DNA of 64,000 bases from Bradyrhizobium sp. Tv2a-2 (GCF_000472425.1 NZ_AXAI01000005.1:62001-126000); one strand, 5' to 3'; shown: positions 52,977 through 62,653, counted from the first letter of the stretch. Notes: generated by a model from the letters alone, not told the origin. Program-made: numbers and translations.

Positions 52977-53735
52977 TCAGACCCAGCCGCCGTCCACGAC
53001 GTAGTGCTGGGATGTGCAGGCGGAGGCTTCCTCGGACGCTAGGAACACCGTGAATTTCGCGATCTCGTCCGGAACGAGCTTGCGCTTCAGACACTGGCGG
53101 CGCATCAACTCGTCCACGCCCTCCGGCGTCAGCCATTTGTCGATCTGGCGCTGGGTCATGATCCAGCCGGGCGCGATGGCATTGACGCGAATGTTGTAGG
53201 GGCCGTAGTCGCGCGCCAGTGAGCGGGTGAGGCCGAGCACGCCCGATTTGCTGGCAGTGTAGGCGGCCATGCCGCCTTGTCCCACCATCCACGACACCGA
53301 GCCGAAGTTGATGATGGCGCCGGCATTCGCCGCTTTCATGTCCGGCAGCACGGCCTGCGCCGCAAAGAACTGATGCTTCAGGTTCACGGCGATACGGTCG
53401 TCCCAATATTCCGGCGTCATCTCTTCCGTCGGATGCCGTTCGTCATGCGCGGCGTTGTTGACGAGGACGCCGATCGGACCATGGGCCTTCCGCGCGTCGG
53501 AGATACCGGCACGCAGCGCCGCGATATCGGTGAGATCGACGTTGTGGAAGTGCGCACCAAGACCCTCGCCCGATAGCTCACGCGCGAGACGGGCCCCCTC
53601 CTCGACCTTGATGTCGAAAAACACGACAGTAGACTTCTGCTGCGCAAAGCGCCGCACGATCGCTTCGCCGATGCCCGAAGCACCACCCGTGACGAGAACC
53701 ACCTTGCCGGCGAGATCTGGATATATGGCAGCCAT
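52977..53735 (-). CDS. SDR family dehydrogenase, likely sugar-oxidising
   Basis: A 252-aa classical SDR. The NAD(P) motif is VTGGASGIGEAI, the NNAA motif is VLVNNAAHD, the catalytic Ser is in INFGSVSWM and the YxxxK in YTASKSG. The C terminus ends YVVDGGWV. Its closest pattern is to L-fuconate/D-galactose/L-arabinose-type sugar dehydrogenases next to ribose-type ABC genes. The gene is convergent to the importer operon. AAAGAGGAAGTC precedes the ATG at 53735. Confidence 0.85.
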   Translation of the reverse strand: MAAIYPDLAGKVVLVTGGASGIGEAIVRRFAQQKSTVVFFDIKVEEGARLARELSGEGLGAHFHNVDLTDIAALRAGISDARKAHGPIGVLVNNAAHDERHPTEEMTPEYWDDRIAVNLKHQFFAAQAVLPDMKAANAGAIINFGSVSWMVGQGGMAAYTASKSGVLGLTRSLARDYGPYNIRVNAIAPGWIMTQRQIDKWLTPEGVDELMRRQCLKRKLVPDEIAKFTVFLASEEASACTSQHYVVDGGWV

Positions 53736-53909
53736 GACTTCCTCTTTCTTTGAGCAACGCTTGGAGCTACCCGTGCGCCCCGATAGAAACGGCTTGTCCA
53801 ATCTTAGCCGATCGCTCCACGATGGTCGCCTCCACCGTCTCGCGGGCGACACAGGAGCCAACGATCATCATCGCGCGCTTGCGCCGCATGGGTTCTGCCG
53901 AACGGCGAC

Positions 53910-55598
53910 CTATACGCGGCGATAGGGCACGTAACGAGGCGTCCAGACCTTTGCACGAATGCGCTGCTCGATCTGGTCGGTTGGGACATCAGTGACCAGC
54001 CCTTCCTTATGTGCCTGGAGTGCCACCGCGAGAGCGACCGTCACCGCGACCTCCCGCAGCGCGCTGACCGGAGGAAGCAAATTGTGCTTCGGGTTGTCGC
54101 GGGCAGGAGAAGAACTCGCCAGCGCCTTTGCCGCGGCCATGAACATCCCGTCGCTGACGCGGCTGGCGCCGACCGCAAGCGCCCCCAGACCCATACCCGG
54201 AAATATGTAGGAGTTATTGGTCTGGTCGACCTTGAATCGAGAGCCATCGCGTGAAATCGGCGGGAACGGGCTGCCGACGCCGATCAATGCCCGCCCCTCA
54301 GTCCAGGCCTCGATGTCCGCAGGCGTCGCCTCCTCGCGCGAAGTCGGATTCGACAGCGGAAAGATCACCGGCCGATTGTTGCATTCGGCCATCGCTCGGA
54401 CGACGGGTTCAGAGAAGGCGCCGGCCTGGCCGGAAACGCCGATCAGCACGGTCGGACGAGCATTGCGCACGACGTCGAGCAGCCCGATCTTGTCGGGGTG
54501 ATTGAGCTTCCAACCTTCGATCGCCTGCTTCTTCTGGACAAAGGGGAGCTGAAACGAGGCCAGTCCGGTCATGCCCTCAACCAGCAGCCCGTCACGGTCG
54601 ACCATAAAGAAGCGTGCCGCCGCCTCGCTCTCCGGCAGGCCGGCATCGCGCATGGCGGCGCGGATCAGGCCGGCGATGCCGCAGCCGGCCGAGCCGGCGC
54701 CGAGCACGGCCACGCGCTGATCGGTGAGCGGCACGCCGGTGACATTGATCGCGGCCAGCAAGGTACCGGTCGCAACTGCTGCCGTGCCTTGGACATCGTC
54801 GTTGAAGGTGCAGAGCCGATCACGATAGCGCTCGAGCAAGCGAGTCGCATTGTTCTTCGCGAAATCCTCCCACTGCAGCAGGACATGTGGCCAGCGCTTC
54901 ACGACGGCCGAGACGAAGGTTTCGACGAAATCGTCATACTCCTGACCGCGCACCCGCTCGTGACGCCAGCCGATATAGAGTGGATCGGCCAGACAGTCAG
55001 GATTGTCGGTCCCGACATCGAGCAGGATCGGCAGGGTCGTCGCGGGATGCAGGCCACCGCACCCCGTATAGAGCGCGAGCTTCCCGATCGGGATGCCCAT
55101 GCCGCCGGCGCCCTGGTCTCCTAGGCCGAGGATGCGTTCACCATCGGTCACGACGATTGCCTCGACCCTGTCGAAGCGCTGCTGTGCAAAGATGCGATCG
55201 ATCCGGTCCTTGTGCGGGATACTGAGGAACAGCCCGCGCGGCTTCCGGAACAGACGGCTGAAATGCTCACAGCCGGCGCCGACGGTTGGCGTGTAGACGA
55301 TCGGCAACAGCTCTTCCAAATTTTCGACCAGCAGCGCGTAAAACAGGGTTTCGTTGGTGTCCTGCAGCTCGCGCAGGAAGGCGTAGCGTTCGAGATCGGT
55401 CTCGAAGCCGCGCAGCGCCTGAAGGCGGCGCGATACCTGCTCGTCCAGCGTCGCGACATTGGGCGGCAGAAGGCCGTGAAGGTCGAACGCCTCGCGCTCG
55501 GTCTCGGAGAACGCTGTGCCCTTGTTAAACTGCGGATCGGCCAGCAACTCGTATCCGCTTAGCGTAGTCGTCGCGAAAGCCGTGGTCGCCTCGGACAT
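53910..55598 (-). CDS. maeA: NAD-dependent malic enzyme
   Basis: A 562-aa enzyme of the SfcA/MaeA type, which converts malate to pyruvate and CO2. Malic-enzyme signatures are IVYTPTVGAGCEHFSRLFRKPRGLFLSIPHKD, VVTDGERILGLGDQGAGGMGIPIGKLALYTGCGG, CTFNDDVQGTAAVATG and the nucleotide site VAVLGAGSAGCGIAGL. ATG at 55598 with AAGGAG 6 bases before is used. In rhizobia, malic enzymes feed acetyl-CoA from C4-dicarboxylates. Monocistronic. Confidence 0.93.
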   Translation of the reverse strand: MSEATTAFATTTLSGYELLADPQFNKGTAFSETEREAFDLHGLLPPNVATLDEQVSRRLQALRGFETDLERYAFLRELQDTNETLFYALLVENLEELLPIVYTPTVGAGCEHFSRLFRKPRGLFLSIPHKDRIDRIFAQQRFDRVEAIVVTDGERILGLGDQGAGGMGIPIGKLALYTGCGGLHPATTLPILLDVGTDNPDCLADPLYIGWRHERVRGQEYDDFVETFVSAVVKRWPHVLLQWEDFAKNNATRLLERYRDRLCTFNDDVQGTAAVATGTLLAAINVTGVPLTDQRVAVLGAGSAGCGIAGLIRAAMRDAGLPESEAAARFFMVDRDGLLVEGMTGLASFQLPFVQKKQAIEGWKLNHPDKIGLLDVVRNARPTVLIGVSGQAGAFSEPVVRAMAECNNRPVIFPLSNPTSREEATPADIEAWTEGRALIGVGSPFPPISRDGSRFKVDQTNNSYIFPGMGLGALAVGASRVSDGMFMAAAKALASSSPARDNPKHNLLPPVSALREVAVTVALAVALQAHKEGLVTDVPTDQIEQRIRAKVWTPRYVPYRRV

Positions 55599-56014
55599 GA
55601 CAAGCTCCTTCAGTGCAGAATGCCGCGCAGCATTGTATCCTATCACGAGTTCCGGTTCTGGAACGAAGTTGACGATAAGCCGACAATTCGCGCCCAGCGC
55701 ATCGCGGGCCCGCGACTGCGGCTGCAGGTGGGGTCTTGGCAAACGATTCCCTGGAGGTATTGCAGCGCTTTTACGAAGCTCAAGCCAACACTTTGACGCA
55801 ATCAATGAGCCACTTCGGGAAAAAATGCTCCTAGGTCATCGGTAGCCCGACCCGGTCGCAACCGGAGCAGCGCAGCCTTACCAACCGACGCGATTTTCGT
55901 TCTGCTACTTCTGCCTTTCGGCGGTCGTGCCGGTTCATTGTTTGCTCTCGTTGTAGCTATCCGAAAAGCTCGCTCGCTCAGAGCCGCTGAAGGGGACCTA
56001 GATGCGGACTGTTG
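55599..56014. other. intergenic region upstream of malic enzyme
   Basis: 416 bases. Nothing recognisable: no RNA gene, no conserved small ORF and no clear promoter. The malic enzyme promoter should be in the right-hand-to-left direction here. Confidence 0.3.
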
Positions 56015-56452
56015 TCACCTCATGGTAATGGTGATGCGAGCCAGGGCGACCGAGAGCCCCGCACCCAGCTTGGGGCCACGAACGACCATGATGACTCCTC
56101 TCGCGTTTCGCAACCGTGCGACGCCTATTCCTCCGGCGATGGCACCACCGGCTCCGAGCGCAATATAGTTGCCCGCTAAATCACCGGGACTATGTAAGTT
56201 CAGCACTCGCCCCTCATACTCACTGACGGTTAGCGAAAGCGTGGCTCCAAAACTCGCCCCGGAAATCTTGAACGGATAAGTCTTCCCCTGGAATGTTAGC
56301 GTGCCCTCACCACTACCCACGCCAGCGACGACGCCAGCCGAGCCGAAGACAACACGCACGGTGCCCGTCTCTGCTTGTGATGGTTTTACCGTGGCCGTCC
56401 AGGCTGCGAGGGCCAAAAAAGCAGAGGTAATCACGCTGAGAACATCACGCAT
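56015..56452 (-). CDS. secreted hypothetical protein, glycine-rich
   Basis: A 145-aa protein with a signal peptide, MRDVLSVITSAFLALAAWTATVKPSQA. The mature part has a GxGxLTFxGKxYPF motif (GSGEGTLTFQGKTYPFKISG) and a Gly/Ala/Val-rich second half (GAGGAIAGGIGVARL; GPKLGAGLSVALARI). The motif is shared by a group of small secreted proteobacterial proteins I cannot name. Probably a beta-rich envelope protein. Function unknown. Confidence 0.65.
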   Translation of the reverse strand: MRDVLSVITSAFLALAAWTATVKPSQAETGTVRVVFGSAGVVAGVGSGEGTLTFQGKTYPFKISGASFGATLSLTVSEYEGRVLNLHSPGDLAGNYIALGAGGAIAGGIGVARLRNARGVIMVVRGPKLGAGLSVALARITITMR

Positions 56453-56618
56453 GTTTCCGCCCTATTGATGAGTCGCGATCAAACTAAAGGCTTGGACAAA
56501 AGAGAAATCGTAATCGGACGTACGGGTGTTTGAGATAGATCAACGCACGAAGGGGCTGGCCGCCAAGGTTCCCAGGGCCGCGTATTCGCCACAGGGAAAC
56601 GAGGGGGATACACCGGGT

Positions 56619-58388
56619 TCATTCGGGCATTCCCGCGAGGCGCAACGGCGTAACCACCGCGTCCAGATCCGTCTGATAACGGTAAGGCAACCCCTGTGCC
56701 CAGCGGCTTGCGGTCAAGTTGGGATGATCCGCCAGCATCTTCTTCACAGTGAGGCGCGCTTCGTCCTCACTACCGAGGTTCCAGAGCGATGCTGCAAGAA
56801 TGGCTTGCATCGTTAGCCAGTGCGGCCTCTCGATCAGGACGCGTGAGGCAATGTCGCGTGCAGCTACTGGATTGCCAAGATGAAACTTCGCCCGAGCCTC
56901 ACCGGCCATACTTTCATTGCGACTAAGAGGGCAAAGCCGTTGCGCTTGCTCTTGATACTCAGCGGATTTGCGAAAATCGCCAGCGTAACTGAGAAACGTA
57001 CCGGCTATGAGATAGGCATCGGAGCAGTTCGGGTTGAGGGCAATTGCCTTTTCACCTGCGGCCAAAGCCTCATCATGCTGACGTTGAAACAAGCGCGTAT
57101 ATCCTATCGCCAAGTAGCCCCAACAGTTGCTCGGGTCGGCAGTCACAGCCCGGGCAGCATGTTCCAGCCCTGCCTCGTAGCTTGTCGTCTCGTCCCGTCG
57201 CCAACCAAAGTGAGCCTGATCGGTCACTATGAGCCCCAACAACGCAAGCGCCGCTGTGAAGTTAGGGTTGATTGCCAAAGCCTGTTCGAGTTCGAGGCGC
57301 GCCTGAGCATGAGTGTGCTTGGCATAGTTGAGCTGAAGTGTTCGACCTTTGATGTAATGCTCATAAACCAACGGGCTACCTGAACGCTTTCGCCATACCC
57401 TCGCCTCTTCGCCAATTGTCAACCGGACCTCAAGCGCGGCGGCGATGTCCTGCGTTATTCGGTCCTGAAGGTCGAAAACGTCGTCAAGGTCGCCCTCAAA
57501 TCGGTCTGCCCACACATGGGCGCCATTAAGGCTGTCGATCAACTGTGCCGCCAGTCTCACTCGGTTGCCGGCTTTGCGAACGCTCCCTTCCAGCACATAG
57601 CGAGCGCCGAGTATTCGCCCGATTTCGCGGATGTCCCGCGCCGGTCCCCTGAACACAAAACTCGAATTGCGGGCTATGACCAGCAGTGCCTGGATTTTCG
57701 ACAATGTCGTCAGCACATCTTCAGCGATGCCGTCGGCGAAATACTCCTGTTCCGGATCACCGCTCATGTTCTGGAACGGAAGCACCGCGATGGATGGCTT
57801 GTCGGGCAGCGGCAGCGACTTGGAAGCGTTCGCGAATGCTGCTGCACTCGGAGTATCAACCAGCCTGCCAACGACGTAAGCCCTGATCGGCTCCTCGATG
57901 TTCTTGACCTGTTGACGGCCGAGGTCGGTGAACGACAACGGCAGAATCTTCTTGACCTGGTCATAAGTAGCGCCGGAGACACAGACGCTGCTCGGCTGCG
58001 CCAATGCCTGCAAACGCGCCGCGATGTTCACACCATCACCAAACAGATCACCGTCACGGACCATCACGTCGCCGATGTGGATACCAATACGGAAGCTAAT
58101 GCGTCGGTCAGACGCGAGACCGGAGTTGGCTTCGGCCAAAGCGGCTTGCGCCTCCACCGCGCACTGCACTGCGTCCACGGCGCTCCCGAACTCCGCAAGG
58201 ACACTGTCGCCCGCCGTGTTCGCTATGCGGCCCCTGTGGTCCCCAATCAGCCGGTCGAGGATTGCGCGCCGTTCGGTCAGTCCCTTGAGCGTGCCAACCT
58301 CGTCAGCGCCCATGAGGCGGCTGTAGCCTTCCACATCTGCTGCGAAGACTGCGACAAGGCGTCGGCTGACCGCCATAGGGTCTGACAT
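56619..58388 (-). CDS. class III adenylate/guanylate cyclase with TolB-like and TPR domains (copy 1)
   Basis: A 589-aa protein. Residues 8-170 are a class III cyclase domain (VFAADVEGYSRLM; NTAGDSVLAEF; LFGDGVNIAARLQ) with both metal-binding Asp and the transition-state Asn-Arg. Residues about 200-330 are a TolB/FlgO-like domain (PSIAVLPFQNMSGDPEQEYFADGIAEDVL). The rest is TPRs (YEHYIKGR, EQALAINPNFTAALALLG). The substrate-selecting Lys before TxGD is Asn here. There is no transmembrane segment. It is followed closely upstream by a paralogue on the same strand. Confidence 0.88.
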   Translation of the reverse strand: MSDPMAVSRRLVAVFAADVEGYSRLMGADEVGTLKGLTERRAILDRLIGDHRGRIANTAGDSVLAEFGSAVDAVQCAVEAQAALAEANSGLASDRRISFRIGIHIGDVMVRDGDLFGDGVNIAARLQALAQPSSVCVSGATYDQVKKILPLSFTDLGRQQVKNIEEPIRAYVVGRLVDTPSAAAFANASKSLPLPDKPSIAVLPFQNMSGDPEQEYFADGIAEDVLTTLSKIQALLVIARNSSFVFRGPARDIREIGRILGARYVLEGSVRKAGNRVRLAAQLIDSLNGAHVWADRFEGDLDDVFDLQDRITQDIAAALEVRLTIGEEARVWRKRSGSPLVYEHYIKGRTLQLNYAKHTHAQARLELEQALAINPNFTAALALLGLIVTDQAHFGWRRDETTSYEAGLEHAARAVTADPSNCWGYLAIGYTRLFQRQHDEALAAGEKAIALNPNCSDAYLIAGTFLSYAGDFRKSAEYQEQAQRLCPLSRNESMAGEARAKFHLGNPVAARDIASRVLIERPHWLTMQAILAASLWNLGSEDEARLTVKKMLADHPNLTASRWAQGLPYRYQTDLDAVVTPLRLAGMPE

Positions 58389-58472
58389 GTGTGCACCAAT
58401 GGCACCTATGGTGAACCAGTGTGGGCCGAGGGTCTACCAGCGTCAAGCGAAGGGCAGCTTCAGTTTTCACCG

Positions 58473-60266
58473 TCACGCGATGGTGCCGAGGCCCGACCCC
58501 TCTGGCACCCCGGCGATGCGCATCCCCTCATAAATGCGCTCCCGTCCGGCAAGGTACGTCGGATCATTGCTCGATAAGTGGGAGTTATACCGATGGATCG
58601 TGAAGCTCGGATCAAGCGCAAGTCCTCCCCGCACGGCGGCTTTTGCTTGATCGAGCTTGCCGAGCAGCGCCAATGTGGAGGCGAGAAGGAAATGCCCGAG
58701 CGGGTAATTGCGGTTGGTTTCGATACCACGACCCAGCCACATAGCTGCTTCTTCGTCCGCCCCCAGCAGTAGCTTGGCATGACCGACGAATAGCATCCAT
58801 CTGAGGGCGAAAGTATCCCGAGGAGAGAGCCGAAGCGCCGCTCGGACATGGCCCTCAGTTTCCGCTGGTCGGCCCAGATAGGTTTTGCCGAGTCCGATCC
58901 ACGCGTGAGCAGTCGCCAAATTAGGGTCCAGAGCCAGGGCCCGTTCGCATTCAGCAATCCCTTGGGCTGCGCGATACGTTACAATCTGGATCATGCCCAG
59001 CACGGCGTGGGCCAGCGCGTGCTGCGGAGCCGTCGAGAGCGCCTTGATTACAGCCGGTTCAGCCGCCGCAAAGCGAGCCGGACGGTCGTCGCTGGTATAG
59101 GTGGCGCCTATCGTTGCATCCACGAGTGCGATACCAACCAGGGCTTCTAGATTTTCGGGATCGAGTTTCAACGCACGCTCAAAAAAACCGCGCGCTTGCA
59201 TCGTCTGCTCAATCGTAACGCCCTTATTAGCCCAAGCCCTGCCTTGGAAATACAAGTCCATCGCATCGGGGTGCAGCGAACCCTCTGCTCGCCGAGCTTC
59301 GGCCGAAACCAACTGGGCATCGAGAGTATTAGCGATGCGCGACACGATTTCATCTTGCAGATCGAACAAATCGGTGACGGCTTTGTCGAACCGCTCCGCC
59401 CAGACTTGATTGCCGGTTCCGGCGTCGATCAACTGCACGTTCACCCGGAGGTGATTGCCTCCTCGTTGCACCGAACCTTCGAGAACGTATCGAATGTCCA
59501 GCTCGCGCCCCAGCTTCTTTACGTCGACTGCCTTGCCTTTGAAGGTGAACGCGGTGTTGCGCGCAATCACGAACGCGCCACTGATGCGCGACAGGTCCGT
59601 GGTCAGGCTCTCAGTCACGCCATCCACAAAATAGTCCTGCTCGGGACCGCCGCCGATGTTCGCAAACGGCAGCACCACGATGGACAGACGCGGAACTGAG
59701 GATAGCAGCGAGGCGATTTGATGAGCATTCGCGCTCAGGCCAGCCGCATAAGCTCGGATCGGCCGGGAGATGTTCTTGAGGGACTGCTCACCAAGATCAG
59801 TGAAATCGACCGCGACCTTGCCGCGAACCTGTTCGTAAGCGGATGACGAAACACAGATGCCGCCGGGTTCTGCGATCCCCTCAAGTCGAGCCGCGACGTT
59901 AACGCCATCCCCAAGGATGTCATCGCCCTCGACCAGGATGTCTCCGAGGTTAATCCCGATCCGAAACTGCATACGGCGGTCCTCGGGGGCGCCTTGGTTG
60001 CGTTCGGCCATCACCGCCTGCACCGCCACGGCGCATTCGACCGCGTCGACCACCGAGGGAAATTCAAGCAACACACCATCCCCCGTGGTCTTCACGAGGC
60101 GACCCCCGTGTTTTGCCACGAGGGCGTCGGTAACCTTGCGGTGTTCGCGGAGCGTGCGGGCGGTGCCGACCTCGTCCAGCCCCATGAGCCGCGAGTAGCC
60201 CGCCACGTCAGCTGCGACTATGGCGGCCAATCTGCGTCCGACCCGAACTGGCTGCTCCTGCTCCAT
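58473..60266 (-). CDS. class III adenylate/guanylate cyclase with TolB-like and TPR domains (copy 2)
   Basis: A 597-aa paralogue of the next gene. The cyclase domain has IVAADVAGYSRLM, VKTTGDGVLLEF (substrate Lys kept) and LGDGVNVAARLEG. A TolB-like domain (LSIVVLPFANIGGGPEQDYFVDGVTESLTTDLSRI) and TPRs (ARGFFERALKLDPENLEALVG; AECERALALDPNLATAHAWIGLGK) follow. ATG at 60266 is used. The two genes are 84 bases apart and look like an old tandem duplication. Such proteins probably make cAMP in response to an unknown ligand. Confidence 0.88.
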   Translation of the reverse strand: MEQEQPVRVGRRLAAIVAADVAGYSRLMGLDEVGTARTLREHRKVTDALVAKHGGRLVKTTGDGVLLEFPSVVDAVECAVAVQAVMAERNQGAPEDRRMQFRIGINLGDILVEGDDILGDGVNVAARLEGIAEPGGICVSSSAYEQVRGKVAVDFTDLGEQSLKNISRPIRAYAAGLSANAHQIASLLSSVPRLSIVVLPFANIGGGPEQDYFVDGVTESLTTDLSRISGAFVIARNTAFTFKGKAVDVKKLGRELDIRYVLEGSVQRGGNHLRVNVQLIDAGTGNQVWAERFDKAVTDLFDLQDEIVSRIANTLDAQLVSAEARRAEGSLHPDAMDLYFQGRAWANKGVTIEQTMQARGFFERALKLDPENLEALVGIALVDATIGATYTSDDRPARFAAAEPAVIKALSTAPQHALAHAVLGMIQIVTYRAAQGIAECERALALDPNLATAHAWIGLGKTYLGRPAETEGHVRAALRLSPRDTFALRWMLFVGHAKLLLGADEEAAMWLGRGIETNRNYPLGHFLLASTLALLGKLDQAKAAVRGGLALDPSFTIHRYNSHLSSNDPTYLAGRERIYEGMRIAGVPEGSGLGTIA

Positions 60267-60412
60267 GGCCAAGCTGCCCCGGCGACATCATCCCTGTCCA
60301 GATGCTGTCTTCCACCAGTCTGAGCTTGGGGGCGCGCACCGTCAACAGATGGAACCAGCGCATAGGGTCGGCGGTGAGTAGCGCGCCGCGCGTCACGCCC
60401 ACGGCGCGTGCC

Positions 60413-60445
60413 GAAACAAGAAGCCCCGGGCGATGCCGGGGCTTT
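60413..60445 (-). terminator. rho-independent terminator of the outer-membrane protein gene
   Basis: Read leftward, AAGCCCCGG, loop CATCGC-type, CCGGGGCTT forms a 9-bp GC-rich stem, followed by CTTGTTT. It is 27 bases past the stop. Confidence 0.75.
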
Positions 60446-60471
60446 CAAGTCTTCACGTCACAGGGAGGAGA

Positions 60472-61263
60472 TCAGTACCTCGCAGCAATCGGGGGACCAC
60501 CCCAGTTGAAGCGGTAGACAATCGACGTCGAAATGGTCTGGTTCCAGTTGTTGGAGCGGATGCTGGTTCCAACCGGTAGATTGGTGGCATCGAACAGCTC
60601 ATCCTGAGTTTTCCGATCATAGAAGGCCGAACGATATTCCGTCTTCCAGAACCAACCGGGAGCGTGGATGCCGAAGATGTCGAGATTGTTCTCGACACCA
60701 CCGCCGATGAACCAACCGTTGCGGGTAAAGCTGTTGGTGTGGATACCCACGTTCAGGCCGGTATTGGTATCGAAGAACTCCGAACGTCCCCACTGCGAAC
60801 CCGAGTAACCACCGTTCACGTAAGACAGGACATTTGGAGCCACCAGCCAGCCGAGCCGCACACCAACTGCCCAGGAGTCCTCAAGCTTTTGGGTCGAGCT
60901 CATGAAGTTGATCGGGTCCTGAATGGTGCCCCTGATGCTGCCGAACTGGCCGTCAGCAAACACGCCGGCCACCCACGTCTGGCTGAACTGCCAATCATAA
61001 CCGGCACCCACCGTGCCGAACCATCCAGAGCCACCCTGGCGCTGGTCGATGGTCAGCGGGATGTTCGATCCGGTAAGCTGGACGTGCTGGTCAGCCGCCC
61101 ACAGGCCGCCGCCGCCACCACCGAACACGTAGAACCCGGTCCAATTATAAGCCGGAGCTACCGGGGGCGGAGCCTTGACATAAGGTTTCGCAGCAAGGTC
61201 GGCAGCAGAAGCCGCACTCGTTAGTGCCCCAAAGGCGGCAAGTGCCAGAATTACCTTCTTCAT
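60472..61263 (-). CDS. outer-membrane beta-barrel protein, Omp25/RopB-like
   Basis: A 263-aa protein with a signal peptide (MKKVILALAAFGALTSAASA). The mature N terminus, ADLAAKPYVKAPPPVAPAYNWTGFYVFGGGG, is typical of the Bradyrhizobium/Brucella Omp25/Omp31 group. The barrel strands are amphipathic, with VNGGYSGSQWG and the aromatic-rich end SIVYRFNWGGPPIAARY. ATG at 61263. Such proteins are abundant outer-membrane barrels. An efficient terminator follows. Confidence 0.88.
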   Translation of the reverse strand: MKKVILALAAFGALTSAASAADLAAKPYVKAPPPVAPAYNWTGFYVFGGGGGGLWAADQHVQLTGSNIPLTIDQRQGGSGWFGTVGAGYDWQFSQTWVAGVFADGQFGSIRGTIQDPINFMSSTQKLEDSWAVGVRLGWLVAPNVLSYVNGGYSGSQWGRSEFFDTNTGLNVGIHTNSFTRNGWFIGGGVENNLDIFGIHAPGWFWKTEYRSAFYDRKTQDELFDATNLPVGTSIRSNNWNQTISTSIVYRFNWGGPPIAARY

Positions 61264-61692
61264 AGTCAAAAATCCCCGGAAGCGAGCTTTGATTGCCAGA
61301 CTCTACGCGGATTCCCCGGAAAAGCTGTATCCGGAGGGACACACCGGTGGTAATTCACGCTGAATGAACGATGGGCAGAACGGGAACCTGAAGGACACAG
61401 GCCGGACAGATCGCCCCCTATCTTACTGATGCATTTGCAAAAAAAAACGATTTGGAATCCGCTGAACTGGCGCCCAATCGCGTTCTTCAAGCTGGTATCG
61501 CCTCAGGCCTACCCAGGGCACAAGAACACTCGACACACCGTGCGCTACGCTGAGCTGCGCCCGATCGTTTCAACGACTTCTGGCGCTGATTCTGCGTTGA
61601 CGCTGAATTTGAGGCCGCCGCAGGTGATTGCGGCAGTAAACTTGTCGTATGAAAGATGCCTGACACCTTTGGATCGGCTAGGCTGAAAGCAC
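61264..61692. other. intergenic region upstream of the outer-membrane protein gene
   Basis: 429 bases. The minus strand near 61545-61680 contains a reading that looks coding-like (YDKFTAAITCGGLKFSVNAE, then SAPEVVETIGRSSA) but without a good start or Shine-Dalgarno; it may be a gene remnant. The rest, including the omp promoter, shows nothing clear. Confidence 0.35.
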
Positions 61693-61809
61693 ATGGGGCG
61701 GCGAGCCATCATCGTCATCGCGATCGCGTTTGCTATTGCCCTTGCGCTGGCGATTTGGGGGACAACCTGGCTCGCCCCTATCATGTTCGGCAACTCCACG
61801 CTTGGGTGA
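61693..61809 (+). CDS. candidate 38-aa single-span membrane protein
   Basis: ATG at 61693: MGRRAIIVIAIAFAIALALA, then IWGTTWLAPIMFGNSTLG. Two Arg at the N terminus and a strong hydrophobic helix fit a small membrane protein. The Shine-Dalgarno is weak (GCTGAAAGCAC). No homologue recognised; a frame open on the opposite strand overlaps it. Confidence 0.35.
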   Translation: MGRRAIIVIAIAFAIALALAIWGTTWLAPIMFGNSTLG

Positions 61810-61992
61810 TGCCGGGTGCGGCAGTCGGCGACCCATCCCCGTCATCCCCTCGTCAACCGCTTTCCGGCTTCAAAAGGTGGCTGGCCCGTCCAGAGCCAGC
61901 CCGTCCTTGCCCCGCCGGGCGCTCCCCGTCAGGCGGGGGCTTTTTGTTGTCCGCCTGCAAATTCGGTGTAGGCTGCGATGGACAGGGGAGGC

Positions 61993-62238
61993 ATGGCGGT
62001 GCTCAAAGAGAATCACGTCGCCAAGCAGCAGCGGATTGGCCAGCGCCTGACGCGCGCGATGGCCAGGGCCCACATGGATCGCAGAGAGCTTGCCGAACTG
62101 ACGGGCTACAGCGAGGCACAGATCTTGAGTTGGGAACGCGGTCGAGCGTCGCTCTATCCGATCGAGCTGATAAGGCTGTGCCATGCGCTCGACGTCATGC
62201 CTGAATGGTTGCTGTGCTGGCAGCGTCGCGTCCACTGA
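61993..62238 (+). CDS. XRE family helix-turn-helix regulator
   Basis: An 81-aa DNA-binding protein. The HTH is QRIGQRLTRAMARAHMDRRELAELTGYSEAQILSWERGRASLYPIELIRLCHAL. No other domain is present. An AGGGGAGG stretch stands 1 base before ATG 61993 and 7 bases before an in-frame GTG at 61999, so GTG may be the true start. Probably a repressor; its targets are unknown. Confidence 0.8.
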   Translation: MAVLKENHVAKQQRIGQRLTRAMARAHMDRRELAELTGYSEAQILSWERGRASLYPIELIRLCHALDVMPEWLLCWQRRVH

Positions 62239-62345
62239 TCACGCTTCGCCGAACTCAAGGAGCCGATGCAGGAAGAGAGTTTACATGCATGGAGCGCGCG
62301 CTCGACGCGCGCTGATCGACTTGGCGCATCGCCCGGGCGTCGAGA

Positions 62346-62597
62346 TCAACCGCCCTCGGGGTGGCCGCCAACCAAGCCTCCAGCGTTGTTCGGGCCGCCA
62401 TCATTGTAGGCTGGCGGCGCGTATTCGTAGTGAACCGACGGCGCTGTCCGTTCGTAGCCCCAACCTGGAGCGAGGTTGAAACTCGAGGCTACGTTGGGGG
62501 AGAGGTGATGCCGCGTCCTGGAGTGATGCATGGTTGCGGCATCAGCCGAGGTGCTCAGCGCGATAAATAGTCCTAGAACCACCAGAATAGAACGCAT
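62346..62597 (-). CDS. small secreted hypothetical protein
   Basis: An 83-aa protein: signal peptide MRSILVVLGLFIALSTSADA, then a His-rich part (ATMHHSRTRHHLSPNVASSF) and a Pro/Tyr/Gly-rich tail (APPAYNDGGPNNAGGLVGG). GGAG lies 8 bases before the ATG. Similar short MRSIL-type proteins recur in Bradyrhizobium genomes from memory. Function unknown; its gene is followed by no other on this strand. Confidence 0.65.
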   Translation of the reverse strand: MRSILVVLGLFIALSTSADAATMHHSRTRHHLSPNVASSFNLAPGWGYERTAPSVHYEYAPPAYNDGGPNNAGGLVGGHPEGG

Positions 62598-62653
62598 TCG
62601 ATTGCTCCGATGGGTTAATGTCTATGAGGTCAACAGACTCAACCGCGGCGAAC

